Shown here one piece after another: positions 10,705 to 22,390 of a DNA stretch of 64,000 nucleotides. Each line of letters begins with the position of its first letter. Position 1 is the first letter of the stretch. Source of the DNA: Gymnopus androsaceus JB14. Its lineage: Eukaryota > Basidiomycota > Agaricomycetes > Agaricales > Omphalotaceae. Under the pieces are notes generated by a model, which searched no databases, was not told the origin of the DNA, and saw nothing but the letters and a program-made list of their open reading frames with translations. The DNA lies in contig ML769488.1 in assembly GCA_009733575.1 (NCBI GenBank), positions 1 to 64,000 on the forward strand. Direction: 5' to 3'. Made by a program: the position numbers and the translations under genes.

Positions 10705-13700
10705 CCTTTTCAAACCAGGTATCTTGATGAAGCGAACTTGAGTCTGTTGGACCGTCGTCGACTGTATCAACCTTGGAGAGGAGAATGTGCACTGCATACA
10801 TGTGGTTCAGACGATGAGGGAGACGAGGTCCAGATGTACGTGTACTCCTTCAATCCTAAACGTTTCACGCAGCTCAACATCATCCTTAGTCGACTCCTAG
10901 ATGCTGCGTCATCTTTGTTTAGGCTCACGGGCAAGAAACTTCCTTCCTTTCCGCATTGGGGAGATATTGGCGACGTAGGAACAGATTTTCTTTCGGAAAA
11001 TGATTTCGAAATTGTTGCGGTAGCCTATCGCGCTCAGGTTGAGCATTTCCTCACTCGTCTTGCCAGCGTGCATGATTTCCTTACCGGGACTATCCGCAAT
11101 GCTAACGATTTTGCAGAGGACTTCGCATACACCCCTTCTGCTGCAGTGAAAAGCACTCATAAACCGAAACCGAAACAGGAGAAGGAACAGGACGAAATTG
11201 GTGAATCTATAAGCACAATGGTACATACGAAACGCAAAGCAGAATTTTCTAGCTCTAACAAGTCTGCTAGAGTTTCTGTACCCCAATCTTCGGGTAAGCG
11301 CACTCAGAACATGCTTCCTCGAACTACTTGACGTCTCTCGGACATGTGGAGCGACGATGGTGAAGACATTGTTGCTGATGCAGGAGGTGAACCTGACCCA
11401 GGAGGCAACTCTAGTGATGACGAGGGAAGTGGAAGCAATAACGATGGCCACCATCGCCAACGCCGCGGACGTAACTCTCAGCCACCACAACCGCCTCAGG
11501 TCTCTCTTACGACCTCTCCAACTCTTACATCAGCATTGTCGACGAAATTCCAGTTTGACATGCGCTTAAAGTTTGACGCAGTTCCAACCTGGGACGGGGA
11601 TACTAATACCATTGTCAAATGGATCAACAAAGTTAACGACCTTGCCAAATACTCATCAGACCTGAGAAAGCAATTGGGAAGCGTTGTTCCAAGACGGCTG
11701 GAAGGCTCTGCAAGCACGTGGTTCTACTCTCTCCCAAAAGACCATCGTAACTTTCTCGAAAGAGATTGGAGGAATCTCCGAGAAGAGATTGCATTGTATT
11801 ATATGAACTGTCGCTGGATGGAAACCATGCGACGAAAAGGCAACACGTGCCTCTTATCGAGAATCCGGACATACTCGCGAAACCCCAAGTGAGTACTACA
11901 TCCGCAAGTGCGACCTGCTCACTACCGTTTACGAGCTGGATGACTCAGAGCTTATCATGGAGGTTATGGACGGTGCACCTACCAACTGGACTGTCGTTTT
12001 ATCTCCAAGGACTTACAAGACAGCTAGGGAACTGCAAAGCGCTATCCGATACTATGAAGATACACTCATGGATCTTGATCTGGAGTACCATCGTACTCGA
12101 GATGAGCGTGACCGCTCTAACCGCTACCAACCTAGTCGAACCTACCTCGTAGGTACCCAAAACGATCTACCTCCTCCAGCTTACCCATGCAACGATACCA
12201 ATATTTCCAAACGAGGAACACCGAAGTCAAAGGGTGCTCGACCTTGTCGCCACTGTGGAAGTGAGATGCACTGGGACAATGACTGTAAGTATTCTGCTCG
12301 AAACAGTAAGAATGCACGGGTTCGTCTTTGCGAGTCATCTACTAACGACCTTGTTGCACAGGATGAGTACGACGACGTATACTACAGCCTTCATGACGAG
12401 CCTACAGAGCAGGATTTTGAGTCTACCCTCCGGACTACCGAGAGCCAGGTCTTCCTTGCTCAGCCATCGGCCCCGGAGGGACTTGCAGTTCCTTCACTAC
12501 CCACTATCAATGCATTTCCATCCCCTTTGGACGCTCCTTCCACATTGGAGCATACCACTCAGGCCTTTTGGGTAGGTTCAACTGCTGCTCCCATTCCTTC
12601 CACTGATTTTGCGGACATTTCAGAATCTGCTAAATCTCCATCGGAGTCTCCGATCCGAGCCTTCCGAGTTGGTTCCCAGAGTACTAGCTGCCGCGAGCAT
12701 TTCAATAAACCGGCTCTGAATCGCCGCAGTCGTCGAAGACTTGCTTGGGAAGTTCAAGCAACAACGTTCGTGGTTAGGACATACCGTGGTATGTCTGTCG
12801 ACAAACCCCTACTGGAGATGAAACGACTAATGGCTCGGCCTCCAGGTTGCGCTTTTCTAGGATCTAGAGCTACAGAGACAGTGGCTACCATCAACGGGAT
12901 GGAGGAGGAGCTTAAAGTCATTGTGGACTCAGGTTCCGACATCACGCTTATCTCTCAGAAGGCTTTAGGTGCCCTATTGAGCAGACCTAAGATCCGGGTA
13001 GGGCAAAAGATCAACCTCATACAGGTTACAGGTAAATCTTCCATCTCCGGTTTTGTTTCTCTTGATTTATACTTCCACACAGCTCAGGGACCGGTGAAGA
13101 TGCTTGTTGAAGCTTACATTGTTGATGGGATGACAACTCCCTTCCTGTTAGGGAATGATTTCCAGGAGCAATACTCACTTTCCATTCTGAGACGGGATGG
13201 GCGTAGCTTTTTAACATTTGGTGAGACTGGTCGCAAACTTGAAGTTTCGAATTCACTCACGTCCGGTTTAGTGGACGATCAGGGCCACGCATTCAAGATT
13301 CACATCAACCGCGATGCTCTCAGCAAGATTCCGCGTCATTCCAAGCACAGGAAATCACAGAAGCTTCGTCGCCGCGCTCTGGATGCACAACAACGCGGTA
13401 ACATCTGTGCCATTTCTCGAACCACTATCCCACCTGAATCTTCCGTTTTAGTTCCAGTTCAAGCTCATTTCCCAAAAACGTGTGAATCGCTGTTTGTAGA
13501 ACGTTGCCTTCGCCACAACAGTAATCCAGATGATGTTTATGGCGCCGCTGACACCTTTATATCTCGCAACGACCCTCATCTACATGTTTCAAACTTCTCT
13601 AAGATTACGGTCACAATTGCTGCAGGGGAAGTACTCGGTACGTGCCATGATCCATGCAGCTGGCTTGATAAAGCTCATCGCATGTCCCAGGAGCTCAAAT

Positions 13701-15479
13701 CTCAAGCTCAGGCGCATGCGACATTCATCCGTCACCTTATTGATGCTCGCACAGCTACTGTCTGCTCCGAATCCACGATTTCGTCTAAAGCTCAGCAAAA
13801 TGCTTCTGGTGCTGACGACCCACTTGCGGAAGAACCCATAGAAGGTGGGCCCAAGACTTCCGAGGTAAGTTTTGAGAATGTACCCTCATCTCAGCTACTA
13901 ACGGAAATTCATGTCTCTCCAGATTTGACACTCAGTCAGCGAAGTGCAATTGAGCAAATTGTTCTTGCCAATAGCAGTGCTTTCGGACTTGATGGACGTC
14001 TAGGAAGTTATGAAGGTCAGATTGACATTCCCATGAAACCAGACGCTCAACCTGTTTCTCTTCCTCCTTTTCCAGTTTCACCGGCGAATCGGGAGGTCAT
14101 TGACAAGCAGATGGATTCCTGGTTGAGCTTGGGAGTCATTGAGCCATCAAAAAGTCCCTGGGGGGCTCCCGTATTTATTGTGTATCGCAACAATAAGCCA
14201 CGAATGGTAATCGATCTCCGTCGTCTTAATGCAAGTGGTTATTCCCGATGAGTTTCCACTTCCGCGTCAAGATGATGTCCTTCAGGCTCTTGAAGGGTCG
14301 CAGTGGCTCACAACACTAGATGCATTAGCAGGTTTTACGCAGCTGACCATGTCGGACAGTGCTGCGGAGAAGTTGGCATTTCGCTCACACCGTGGACTCT
14401 ACCAGTTCCGTCGCATGCCATTTGGGTACCGGAATGGGCCTAGTGTTTTTCAGCGTATAATGCAAGGAGTGCTCGCGCCTTTTCTTTGGGTATTCGCACT
14501 AGTCTATATTGACGATATAGTTATCTTTTCCCTGACCTTTGAAGATCACCTTAAGCACTTGGATCAAGTTTTCAAGGCCATTTCCAATGCTCGCATCACT
14601 CTTTCGCCGGGTAAGTGCCACTTTGCTTATCAGTCACTGCTGTTGCTTGGACAGAAGGTTTCACGCCTTGGTCTTTCTACCCACAAGGAGAAGGTTGATG
14701 CTATTCTCCAGTTGGATGAACCACGGAATGTTCACGAGTTACAAGTTTTTCTGGGTATGATGGTTTACTTTTCGGCCTACGTTCCTTTTTACTCCTGGAT
14801 TGCTCATCCGTTTTTTCAGCTTTTACAGAAGGGCACACCTTGGACCTGGACAGCACTGCATCGAGAGGCTTTTGAGCTCTGCAAGCAGGTTTTGACTAAT
14901 GCTCCGGTGCGGGGATATGCGCAGCGTGGGCTACCGTACCGACTTTACACAGATGCATGTGACTATGGCCTGGCAGGGATTCTTCAGCAAGTTCAACCAA
15001 TTCGAACAGGTGACTTGAAGGGTACGCGACTTTATGATCGACTCGTGAAAGCTTACCGCGCTAAAGAACCAGTGCCCTCATTAGTGACTCGCATTTCAAA
15101 GGATTTTGATGATGTGCCATCACCTTGTCAGTGGGATGCTAACTTTGAGGATACTATTGTCTACATTGAACGAGTGGTTGGCTACTGGTCGCGTGTATTG
15201 AAATCGGCAGAGCGAAACTATTCCGCGACAGAGAGAGAGGCGCTTGCATTGAAAGAAGCCCTTATCAAATTTCAACCGTATATTGAAGGTGAGCGAATTC
15301 TTGCTATCACGGATCATGCTGCTTTGACTTGGAGCACCACCTTTCAGAATGTGAATCGACGTCTTCTTACTTGGGGGACTGTCTTTACTGCCTACCCGGA
15401 TCTCCATATAGTTCCATCGCGCTGGTAAGGTTCATTCCAACGTTGACCCGATCTCGCGTTTGCGCCGTAGAGTTCCACC
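10705..15479 (+). pseudogene. Gag-Pol of the gypsy-type element, broken
   Basis: Gag begins around ATG 10834 and is cut by an in-frame TGA at 11329-11331. The frame resumes and encodes a retrotrans_gag segment (WDGDTNTIVKWINKVNDLAK). A frameshift near 11885 leads into the rest of Gag, with a CCHC zinc knuckle (CRHCGSEMHWDNDC, ~12240). The protease active site is VDSGSD (~12925). A second frameshift near 14235 splits the reverse transcriptase between its N-terminal fingers (MVIDLRRLNA) and the palm with catalytic YIDD (~14505). RNase H is recognised by LYTDACDYGLAGIL (~14945) and TDHAAL (~15310). Translation ends around PISRLRRRVPP. One stop and two frameshifts show that the copy is dead, although the host flanks are identical. 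Confidence 0.85.
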
Positions 15480-15577
15480 ACAGGAGAGCCCCGAATTATC
15501 TCACATAACTCCTATTCCTGCCTGCCGAGGAAGATTCTATCCGTAGCATGTATGAGGAGTTAGCCAGCTGACCATGT
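10705..15577 (+). mobile_element. Truncated Ty3/gypsy retrotransposon without LTRs or integrase
   Basis: About 4.87 kb runs antisense to the host reductase gene. It encodes Gag, protease, reverse transcriptase and RNase H in Ty3/gypsy order, then stops shortly after RNase H (VDPISRL) with no integrase or chromodomain and no recognisable long terminal repeats. Instead the fragment is flanked by direct 233-bp copies of host sequence. At the junctions the octamer ATCTCCTT occurs at 10701-10708 and 15578-15585. It could be a small target duplication or a microhomology used in joining. The element cannot transpose by itself. Confidence 0.85.
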
Positions 15578-15810
15578 ATCTCCTTGAGCTACCCATCGGA
15601 TGTTGGTTCCCTTTTGGAACTTGAAGTATTGCCATGTCTTGGTATCTAATCGTAATTCGGTAACAACGCCAAATTCTGTCCCACCGTATCCAGAAGTAAC
15701 AGTGACACCTCGGGAGATGAGAGATTCGGCAATTTTGGGGGAAAGAGGTCCTCCACCGTAAGTCTAGAAACGGGAAGCGGTGTCAGAAAAGATTGATGAT
15801 AAAGAGATCT
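15578..15810. repeat. Right 233-bp copy of host reductase exon/intron
   Basis: Identical to 10472-10704. On this side it joins the upstream host exon encoding TLRFM, with the intron GTTGGT to TTTCTAG reconstructed across 15811. Confidence 0.9.
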
Positions 15811-16894
15811 GAAGGACCAACCATGAAGCGAAGAGTTCGCAGAAATTCTACAGCGTCGTCGGACTGTGACCAAGTATGGAAAAATGTTGGCACTGCCAAC
15901 ATACATGTGGGTTTCAGGATTTTGGCAGCTTCTAGAGCATTCTCCGCTGTTCCCAAGATCGGTACAGCGTCTGGCTTTGTCACAGTGGGTCCAAACACTG
16001 CAGTCGTGATAAGTCCGTACAGAGGGAGGAGTACTTGGTAACAGAAGCCCATCATGTGGAACGTCGGAGAACCTAGAGCACCTATTAAGGGTTTTTCGGA
16101 TATAGCTTCGCGCAGTTGAGATATGTACACTTCAAGATATTAATTAGCGCATGAAGGAAATAGGGATTAGAACCACTCACATAAGGAGGCGTTATCCTTT
16201 GATTATTTGATGAGTAAATAATATCGGCTTTGGGAGTCCGGTCGATCCTGAGGAGTGGAGATAAATGCCCTTGTCTAAATCCTTGGGCGAAAATGTCGAG
16301 TTCATGGGAGTAAAGGGGTCCTCTGCGGTCTCTTTTCCAAGATGGGGATATGCGTCATGTAGCGCAGGTGCTTCCTTAATGCTCAATGCATAAGTTGGAT
16401 CGAACATTTCAAGTTCGGCTTTGAGACCATCGACGACACCCTGCAGAGTGGTTTGTGTCATGATTATCCTATGTGCGGAGGACTTTCGAATGAGATGGAG
16501 AAGGGCAGTTGGAGAGTTCCGCGGGGAAATAGGGAACGGCTAAATAAGAAGATTAGCATTATAATCAGGGACTCTAGAATACCAGTGAGTAACTCACCAC
16601 TAAGCCGGCCTTCATTATACCGACGATTAAAGCAGAATATACTATAGCATCTATATTGGCGACGATTGCAATGACATCGCCGGGCTGAGAATCGCCACGA
16701 ATAGCGTGTCCAATACGATGAGCTGCACGAACATACTCGAGCATCCTGATTTCTATGATTCTAGTAGAACCGGCCTCGACATAAGTAAAGACTGGAAAGT
16801 CAGGGTTGTGCTCGAGATTGAAGTCGAGAAGATCAGGTAGATTCAACTGCGACTTTCCGAGAGCAGGGAGGATCGTGTTAATAGTGGAAGACAT

Positions 16895-17531
16895 TTCTGA
16901 GAAGAGGTGTTTGTGTTTGCGAGAGATCTAGTTATTGCTGGGTGTGGATTGTTAGCGAAAAAGACTTTAGTGCAGGTCGATTTTATACCAGTCCCGATGG
17001 TCCGACCCTCCTACGTACACGAACGCTCGATATGTTGGTGACATAGTTCTACAGACGAGATTCAGAAAAAAAGCCACGGTGTGAATAGGACTTCAGCCCG
17101 AATCAAGCCCGACTACGTTCGGGCTCGGATTGAATCAATTGATGAAATCAGCAGAATCTAATAAACGCGAAGTTATTAGAAACGAACTTTGGACAAGAAA
17201 CCCTCACCAGACCTTTTGAGCTTTGTTTACCCAGCGAGGTCGAACATCATGAGATGCAGAACGAACTACAGTACTAGTGGATGATCTGAGTGACCGACAT
17301 CAGCGGCCAAAAAAAGAAGAGGACGACGTGAGAGAGGAGAGCGATGCGGTTTTCACTCGGACATCACCAGCCAAAAGGCCAAAAGTTGATGTACCTCCTT
17401 CTCGACATCATCGGTCCACAACTACACTGACTCTTCGCTATCGATTAAGAAAGACCACAATCCAACCTGGGGCCATACTCTGATTCAACATAGTCAGTTA
17501 AAGAACAGAAAGACCAATTACATTGTCTGTT
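16895..17531. other. Promoter side of the reductase; no clear gene
   Basis: This holds the 5' region of the minus-strand reductase. A short plus-strand frame (17277-17483) contains a basic PAKRPKVD segment but starts on GTG and matches nothing I know. It may be an exon of an unresolved gene or noise. Confidence 0.35.
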
Positions 17532-18510
17532 TCAGCCGGAACCACCTCGGCACTCGTTTGTTGATCCTATATAGATAGCAAGTGCAAGAAGGTCAATGAT
17601 GATCTCAGTCAAGGCCTGGATGTCGTATTTCCGATCGTGAATGGCTAGAATGATACCAATAGAGCCGAATAGAGGAACATTGAATGTCTGAAGCTGAATG
17701 AGGACTTCCCCCCGGCCGAGCGTAATCTTATTCACTTTTGGTAAGCCCGGAGTATGCAGCCACCCGAATGACGGAACGCGCTTGTATGTCGAAGTGGTTG
17801 AAGAAGCAGAATCCAGTAAATATCCGCTCGAATTTCGACTAAAGTCGATGATTGTTTCTGAAGGAAGCAGTAGGTTCCAGTGCATGTGCTGAACCGTAAG
17901 ACCTCCGTAGATTGCCGTAGAAGTGGGAATTCTCCGGGTCACCAATAGAGAGGAATATTGGATGTCTGAGGACTTTCTTTTGCGTACGCCGCTGTTGTTG
18001 AGCGTGATCTTCTTCAATTTGGCAAATAGATCTATACAGCCGCCCAAATGGCGCAGGTCCGTACTCAACTCAGCAACGTCTAGTGGTTGAAGAACCAGTA
18101 GCCATCAAATATCCGCTCGAACTTGCCAGAGTTGATATATATGGGTACGAATACTAGTCGAATACCAATAAAGCCATCCCTGTGTCAAGTCAACAAACGT
18201 AATGAATAGTCAAATGAAGGATAGAACTCACCTCATAAGTACTCCGAATCTACCGAATCTATAAGGCTTTTCTCCCAACACTCAGAGTCAATATGCATCT
18301 CCCTTCTTTCCGTCGCTTCGTTCTAGCCGTCCAAGCAGACTTGAAATCGAGCCCTAATGCAATGCTAATCCTTCTAGCAGTGATCGTCAATACAGTGTAC
18401 AGACGCACTACACTAAAAGTTTCCATAAACACACCTAAGTAAAATGAAAACTTTACATCGACAGAAAGCTTGTGGATATCATTATCAAGAGATTCGGTTT
18501 GATCATTCAA
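17532..18510 (-). CDS. Possible hypothetical protein, low support
   Basis: Two minus-strand open stretches (17532-18068, 178 codons, and 18259-18510) could be exons of one gene. Neither begins with ATG, so an upstream exon or start would be needed. The longer stretch contains HLGGCIDLFAKLKKITL and a hydrophobic segment near its end. A similar Leu-rich pattern occurs in many uncharacterised agaricomycete proteins, but I recognise no domain. Splice sites were not resolved and the frame may be non-coding. Confidence 0.25.
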
Positions 18511-19183
18511 GCTTAAGCGCTAATTGTTGATTGGGCGCTTGTTCCCATAATCGCGCCTTGCTAGCAGCAGAAACGAAAGCTCAATCCATCCCTATTGGTA
18601 TATGCTCCTTTCAGAGACTCGTCCTTAGAATAGGATTCATATCACTTGTTCAAGTCAAATCTGACTGCAGATTGCGTTCCAGAATGGCTTCTGTTGTAAG
18701 TACTTATTCTCTTTTGAGGTGCTTTCGACCAGCCTGCTATCTCAATATTCAGATGAACAAACCATAGAAGCTTGCAGATACTCTATATCTGAATTCGGAA
18801 CTCTGGTCTCAAAACCCGTCATGGGCAATCATCTTTTCAATTTTATCATTGGCATTCTCGCGCACGCACAGTTGTGTCCCCCTACCGGATTGCAATTGCT
18901 CGAAGTTTACTGTCAAGGGATCACTCGTTGTCATATTGTCATATAATATGGTGGTAGCCTCCAGCTCTTCAACCGTCTAACCGATTTCAAGGTATGGCAG
19001 TGGATTGGAGTACGTGATCCATCTCAAGCAGCTCTATTTTGTTCCATTGACGAATACCCATCTGAAAGGACCCCAACATTTACATAGAAGAAGTTACCTT
19101 GCCATTTGAATCTTCTAGGTCTCTGGGTCGGCATTGCCATTGGTTACCCAGCACGTAAAAGGAAGCTCGGCTTTCCTATGAAT

Positions 19184-19191
19184 AGCGAATT
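19184..19191. repeat. KDZ target-site duplication, left
   Basis: AGCGAATT, identical to 30168-30175. An 8-bp duplication is the size known for KDZ-class transposons. Confidence 0.95.
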
Positions 19192-19316
19192 CACCTGTAT
19201 AGCCCCAAGTATATTATATGTACAAGGGAGAACCCCGTCGGTACATCCCTATGTAGATAAGTGGTTAAGAGTAAAGTGCCCTATAGTAGATAAATGCCCA
19301 TAATCGAAGGAACTTT
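19192..19316 (+). repeat. KDZ left terminal inverted repeat, 125 bp
   Basis: Perfect inverted copy of 30043-30167. It contains two internal GTAGATAA motifs that may be transposase-binding sites (inference). Confidence 0.95.
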
Positions 19317-19552
19317 GGACCTGAATTTACTATACCTCACTACTGTCGACATCATGTGACCATCGGGCATCAGTTCGGGCAGCGTTCGGGAGGTGCAGAA
19401 GGCCGACTTCAAAATACAACGCACATGGATTATAGACTATAGGTAATATCTACATAGATTAAGTAGTAGATTACAGCAAGATTACAACATCAATCGCAGC
19501 AAGAAGATCAACATGACAACAAGAGCAGCAGCCAGAGAAAACATCAATCATG

Positions 19553-22212
19553 CTAGTCTGAGAACTCGGCGTCACCCTCGTCATCCTCATCATCATCCTC
19601 CCCACCGTCAGACCCTTCATCCGAGCCATCCGAGTCGGAGACGACGAAGCGCTGGCTCTTCTTCTTCCCCTTACCATTTTTTGCAGCCGACTTCCTACTA
19701 CCTCCTGCACCCTCCGTCAACTTTTTGCTGCCTCCCGCAACCTTCCTACTCATCCCTGCGGGTGACTTCTTCTGGTTCCCGCCGGCCGACTTCTTCCCAC
19801 TACCCCTCGCTGACTTCTTAGCCCCTCCAGCCCCACCCGCCGACTTCTTAGGACCTCCTGCTGCCTTCTTGGCACCCCTGGTTACCCCAGACCTCCTCTT
19901 CAAGGGACGAACATCCTCCTCATCATCAGACCCTTCCTCGCCATTGTCACGCGCAGCTCTTTTACGCTTGGTCCCCTTGGCTGGACGAGCAAGCTCATCA
20001 TCCCTGCTGTCATTGCTGCCAGAGTCATCCTGCTGACCACGTTTCAAGCCTGCATCGCTACGCTTCTTCCTCACTCTAGGCTCAAGTTCGCCATTTTTCT
20101 CTGCCTCCTTCTCGTACGACTTGGCCTCTGCAGCGGTCATACGGTACCAATGTGCTCCACCCCCATTCCATGCGTCATAAAGCCTCTTGGTCTGATCAGC
20201 TGAGAGACGTTGAGGATAGGAGCGCGGGACATCGTCAGGCCAGCCCCTAACGTTGACCTTGTAGGGGACAACAATATTCTTGGAAAAGGAGACGTAGCTC
20301 ATCGTGAGGTTCACAACGCCTGTAATTTCCTCTAGAAAACCCAGCCCAACGTCAGCCAGAGCCCCCAATAGAAGAAAGATCGCTAAACAACTTACGGAGG
20401 CCTTGGGTGATCAGACGGACAATCTCACTCGCCATCTCACTTTGGTAGAGTTTCTTGTCCCAACTACAGAGGAGCAAGTCAATTAGCCATCTGTTAGCAC
20501 AAAACGAAAACAAAATTAAAAATACCTTTCTGCGCAGTAACAACAAAGCTCTTGTACAAGTTCACGATGTCTTGGACACCCATACGAAAGTACTGTCAAA
20601 AGAAGGCATCCGCGGGACCACGACCATAGAAAGCAGGCACAACAGTTGACTCGAAGGAACTGTGGACAGACCATGCCAAATGAATTAGCATCCGACGATT
20701 CGTACAAAAAGTCAGCCTACGAAATCAAATAATTGTCAGCGGAATACAGAGGCTCAACAAAACAGCCTTACCTCTTGTTGGAAGCAAGTTCATCTTCTCC
20801 GCTACGCTCTTTGCCTGAGCACGTTTGCTCACCCAGATAGCAGCGACCTTCTCCTCACTCTTCTCCTCATCATACTTCTGACAAAGGGATTTCATTGCGT
20901 CAGGATCATTGAAGATGTCCTGGAGGTCGTCGTCTTTCTTCACATGATTGTAAAGGTCCCTCAGCAGAATACGAGAGCCTTTATCTCAAGCTAAGACAGA
21001 GAGTCAGAAAAATCAAAAATCATTTGAGACTGTCTACTTACTAGAGTTCAGCTCCTTCCCCTTAAAGTACACCAAAACGTTATAATCGCTGGCCTTCTTT
21101 TGGGGCTTCATCGAAGGAAGTTGGTGAGCCAGTTTTTTGATACGGTCAACGGAGACGTTGTTAAGCTCTGCATACTTCGCAAAGAGCTCTTCTTGCTCCT
21201 CCAAAAGCTTGTCAACATTGGCACTAAGCTTCTCCAAGCGATCCTGAGCAGCTTGCCTCATAATCCTACACTCTTCTATGCCCATCTCCCGACCTTTTCT
21301 TCTTCCTAGGCGGCAAAGAAGCATCACCAGAGCCATCAACAGCCTCAGCAGCTTTGGACAAAGAATGTTCGCCAGCCACCTCAGCGTCAGAAGCACCACC
21401 ATTCGATGGAGAGGCCCCAGTCGTAGAGCCATCAACAGCTTCAGCAGCAATGGCCGAAGAACATTGGCCAGCCACCTCCGAGTCAGAAACACCGCGATTC
21501 AACAAAGAGGTCCCAGTCGATGCGCTGCCACCTGTATTTGCAGCATTACCAGGAACGCTGTCGCCTACGGCGGGACCAGTGGGAGTGTCAGGTTGACCAC
21601 GATCAGGAGCAGAAGAAGTATACGAGGCAGTGTTGGCAGCATTATCGTTTTGAGCTGCAGGAATCCTCCCAGCAGCATTGTCAGCTGCAGCAACACTTCC
21701 AGCATCAGATGGCCTGGAGGAGGGGCCATTAGAAGAGTTCGAGGTGTTGGTAATGTCGGTAAGCACCACACGCGCAGCTGCAGATGTCGCTGTGCAGGCC
21801 CTTGAAGGTAAAGCAACAGCGGCATTGTTTTCATCACCTCTGGCAAAAAGCCTAGTGCTGCGTGAAGGTTGATAATTTGGCTTTGACATAGACTGAGGCG
21901 CGCATAAAGCTAAAAAAATATAAGGTTAATATTCAAGTTCGACGGACTGAAGCATGAAAAAAACCGAAAAAAAGTAGACATACCTATAGCTGCAGCAGTC
22001 TGAGTTGAGACTTTGTTCAAAGCAGCGTTATTCTCAAGCTCCTGGCAATGAATCTGACTGGCATCAACCATGTCACTGTGCGGAATTGCGATCATGGGTC
22101 CTATCGGTGTGTCGTCCATTGTATCCACAGATTTCAGAGATTCTGCAAAGCAGAGAGAAGCCGTCGAAAAAATTGAGAATAAAAGAATAAAGCCTGGCAA
22201 ATAAACCGCCAC
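19553..22212 (-). pseudogene. KDZ cargo gene A: Lys/Gly-rich C-terminal protein, broken
   Basis: A multi-exon minus-strand gene. A likely start is ATG MDDTPIGPMIAIPHSD near 22120, possibly with an upstream exon to about 22330. It continues through a Ser/Ala-rich region (21310-21889) and a predicted helical segment (CRIMRQAAQDRLEKLSANVD, ~21200). Next comes DDLQDIFNDPDAM (~20920), then a block containing NVRGWPDDVPRSYPQRLSAD (~20230). The C-terminal tail is made of KKSAGG-type repeats, acidic at the very end. The GWPDDVP block recurs in uncharacterised proteins of agaricomycete genomes as I remember them; no function is known to me. A TGA interrupts the frame just after an intron (20986-20988), and a 1-nt shift occurs near 21275. 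The basic repeats suggest DNA or RNA binding, inferred from composition only. Confidence 0.6.
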
Positions 22213-22390
22213 CGAGCGAAGAGAAGCATCGCAGCTATACAGCTGCTAGTCAGCCACAGGTGAAGTTAGAGAAGCAGAGTTTACGTACCTTGCCACACAT
22301 TGAACTTGAACCACCATCCTGCCCACTTTTCCTCACCGCTTAGCCCAGTAAGCACGCCTGTTGAAACACTCGTTGACGTTGTTGATCAAA

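Larger units (their letters stand above)
7819..16894 (-). pseudogene. NRPS-like adenylate-forming reductase (A-PCP-reductase), interrupted by a retroelement
   Basis: A multi-exon gene starts at ATG 16892-16894 and ends at 7819. It encodes an adenylation domain (SSGSTGLPKP at ~16220-16250; TYGGGPLSPK and YGGTEFG; VGRIDDVIIHSSGEKTVP at ~10200). A carrier domain follows (GFD/SLSAT, with the phosphopantetheine Ser rebuilt across an intron at ~9475-9530). The terminal thioester-reductase domain has a Rossmann GSTGNLGAQ at ~9150 and catalytic YGESK at ~8635. The family activates a carboxylic acid with ATP, loads it on the carrier thiol and releases it as an aldehyde with NADPH. Fungal relatives act on aminoadipate, aryl acids or terpenoid building blocks; substrate cannot be read here. 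A ~4.9 kb gypsy-type fragment plus a 233-bp duplication of host sequence lies between the exons at 10704 and 15811, so the gene is probably inactive. All visible exons otherwise stay open, suggesting recent disruption. Confidence 0.8.

Noticed and set aside
10472..15810. The 233-bp direct repeats as LTRs of the gypsy element
   Set aside because: They encode part of the host adenylation domain and each runs on into host sequence on its outer side; they lack TG...CA ends and a primer-binding site.
19725..20036. Plus-strand Pro/Leu-rich frame within KDZ cargo gene A
   Set aside because: Antisense of the KKSAGG repeats; no independent evidence.
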